Source of the DNA: Deltaproteobacteria bacterium
Lineage (GTDB): Bacteria; Desulfobacterota; Anaeroferrophillalia; Anaeroferrophillales; Tharpellaceae
NCBI GenBank assembly: GCA_030595135.1
Contig: JAUVDU010000071.1
Location: 1 to 7,231 of the forward strand
Length of the DNA: 7,231 nt
Reading direction: 5' to 3'
Part shown: positions 6,733-7,231 of the stretch, one piece after another
Layout of the letters: each line of letters starts with the position of its first letter
Numbering within the stretch: the first letter of the stretch is position 1
The notes under the pieces: model-generated
The model's input: only the letters and a program-made list of their open reading frames with translations
Database searches by the model: none
What the model was told of the DNA's origin: nothing
Position numbers and translations under genes: made by a program

Positions 6733-6736
6733 TTTT

Positions 6737-7231
6737 ATGCTCGGAGCAATAGCCGGTGATATTATCGGCTCAGTTTATGAGTGGGATAATATCAAAAGTA
6801 AAGAGTTTGATCTTTTCAGTCCGAAGGCATTTTTCACTGATGACAGTGTCTTAACGGTTGCCCTGGCTGAAACGATCTTGAATGAAGCTGATTATGGGCA
6901 AGTTATGCGGAGCTATTACGGCCGCTATCCTGATGCCGGCTATGGGGGCTCTTTCCACGAATGGGCAAAAGAGCCCGGCACCAAACCTTACAATAGTTGG
7001 GGCAACGGCTCGGCAATGCGAACCAGTCCGGTTGGCTACGCCTTTGAAAACCTGGAAGAGGTTTTGGGCAAAGCTGAATATTTCGCCTCTTTCACCCATA
7101 ATCATCCGGAAGGTATCAAGGGTGCTCAGGCCACGGCGGCGTCAATTTTCCTCGCCCGAAAAGGGGCTTCAAAAGAGATGATAAAGCTATACATCACCCA
7201 GCAATTCAAATATGATTTAACCCGATCAATC
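6737..7231 (+). CDS. ADP-ribosylglycohydrolase family protein, 3'-truncated by window edge
   Basis: 165 residues are visible with no stop before the window ends. The family (DraG/ARH fold, all-helical, binuclear Mg site) removes ADP-ribose from proteins or small molecules. Signatures seen: N-terminal LGAIAGDIIGSVYE (2-15); FTDDSVLT (33-40), whose Thr34-Asp35-Asp36 match the first metal-binding cluster; GNGSAMRTSPVG (89-100); and FTHNHPEGIKGAQA (119-132). The second metal cluster expected near the C-terminus lies beyond the window. The ATG follows a strong AGGAGG, and the protein begins directly with the family's GAIAGD motif, so the start is secure. It reads in the same direction as yjjJ, 100 bases after it; no clear promoter is visible in the gap, so read-through from yjjJ is possible. 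The substrate cannot be told from sequence: protein Arg/Ser-ADP-ribose, ADP-ribosylated nucleic acid and free ADP-ribose derivatives are all known for this superfamily. Confidence 0.88.
   Translation, partial: MLGAIAGDIIGSVYEWDNIKSKEFDLFSPKAFFTDDSVLTVALAETILNEADYGQVMRSYYGRYPDAGYGGSFHEWAKEPGTKPYNSWGNGSAMRTSPVGYAFENLEEVLGKAEYFASFTHNHPEGIKGAQATAASIFLARKGASKEMIKLYITQQFKYDLTRSI

Noticed and set aside
1..7231. CRISPR arrays, tRNA or rRNA genes, transposase genes
   Set aside because: No regularly spaced long repeats, no cloverleaf-like or rRNA-like segments and no transposase or integrase motifs were seen on either strand.

Overview
The window suggests a Gram-negative bacterium of roughly balanced GC content. 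LpxC shows that it makes lipid A. GatA and GatB point to the indirect, transamidation route to Gln-tRNA(Gln) and/or Asn-tRNA(Asn). The mix of genes and the style of the proteins would suit a deltaproteobacterial (Desulfobacterota-like) host, but that placement is an impression, not something demonstrated here. All genes read on the + strand.

Positions 1-3687 hold a tight housekeeping cluster: the 3' part of cysK (O-acetylserine sulfhydrylase), then gatA 16 bases later and gatB 2 bases after that, very likely one transcript. Two hairpins follow gatB, the second resembling a weak intrinsic terminator. No gatC lies between cysK and gatA, although the GatCAB enzyme needs it. Positions 3688-4089 form a 402-base, mostly AT-rich gap with inverted repeats and a possible decayed dispersed repeat but no convincing gene. 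lpxC (4090-5031) follows as an apparently single-gene unit, closed by a textbook intrinsic terminator at 5066-5099.

From about 5100 onward the content looks accessory. A GC-rich palindromic element is followed by an AT-rich regulatory stretch with a near-consensus sigma-70 promoter. That promoter is flanked by two pairs of ATTCA repeats, each pair spaced 12 bp. Next comes a 446-residue HipA-family protein with an N-terminal helix-turn-helix (YjjJ type) and no separate HipB antitoxin gene. After a 100-base gap with a small inverted repeat and a strong ribosome binding site, an ADP-ribosylglycohydrolase-family gene begins and runs off the right edge.

No wholly new system can be claimed. The items most worth checking are the altered DSGERY-equivalent motif of CysK (DRIERY), which looks like a pair of compensating indels; the HTH-fused HipA kinase with candidate operator repeats around its promoter; its pairing with an ADP-ribosylglycohydrolase; and the gatC-less cysK-gatA-gatB arrangement.
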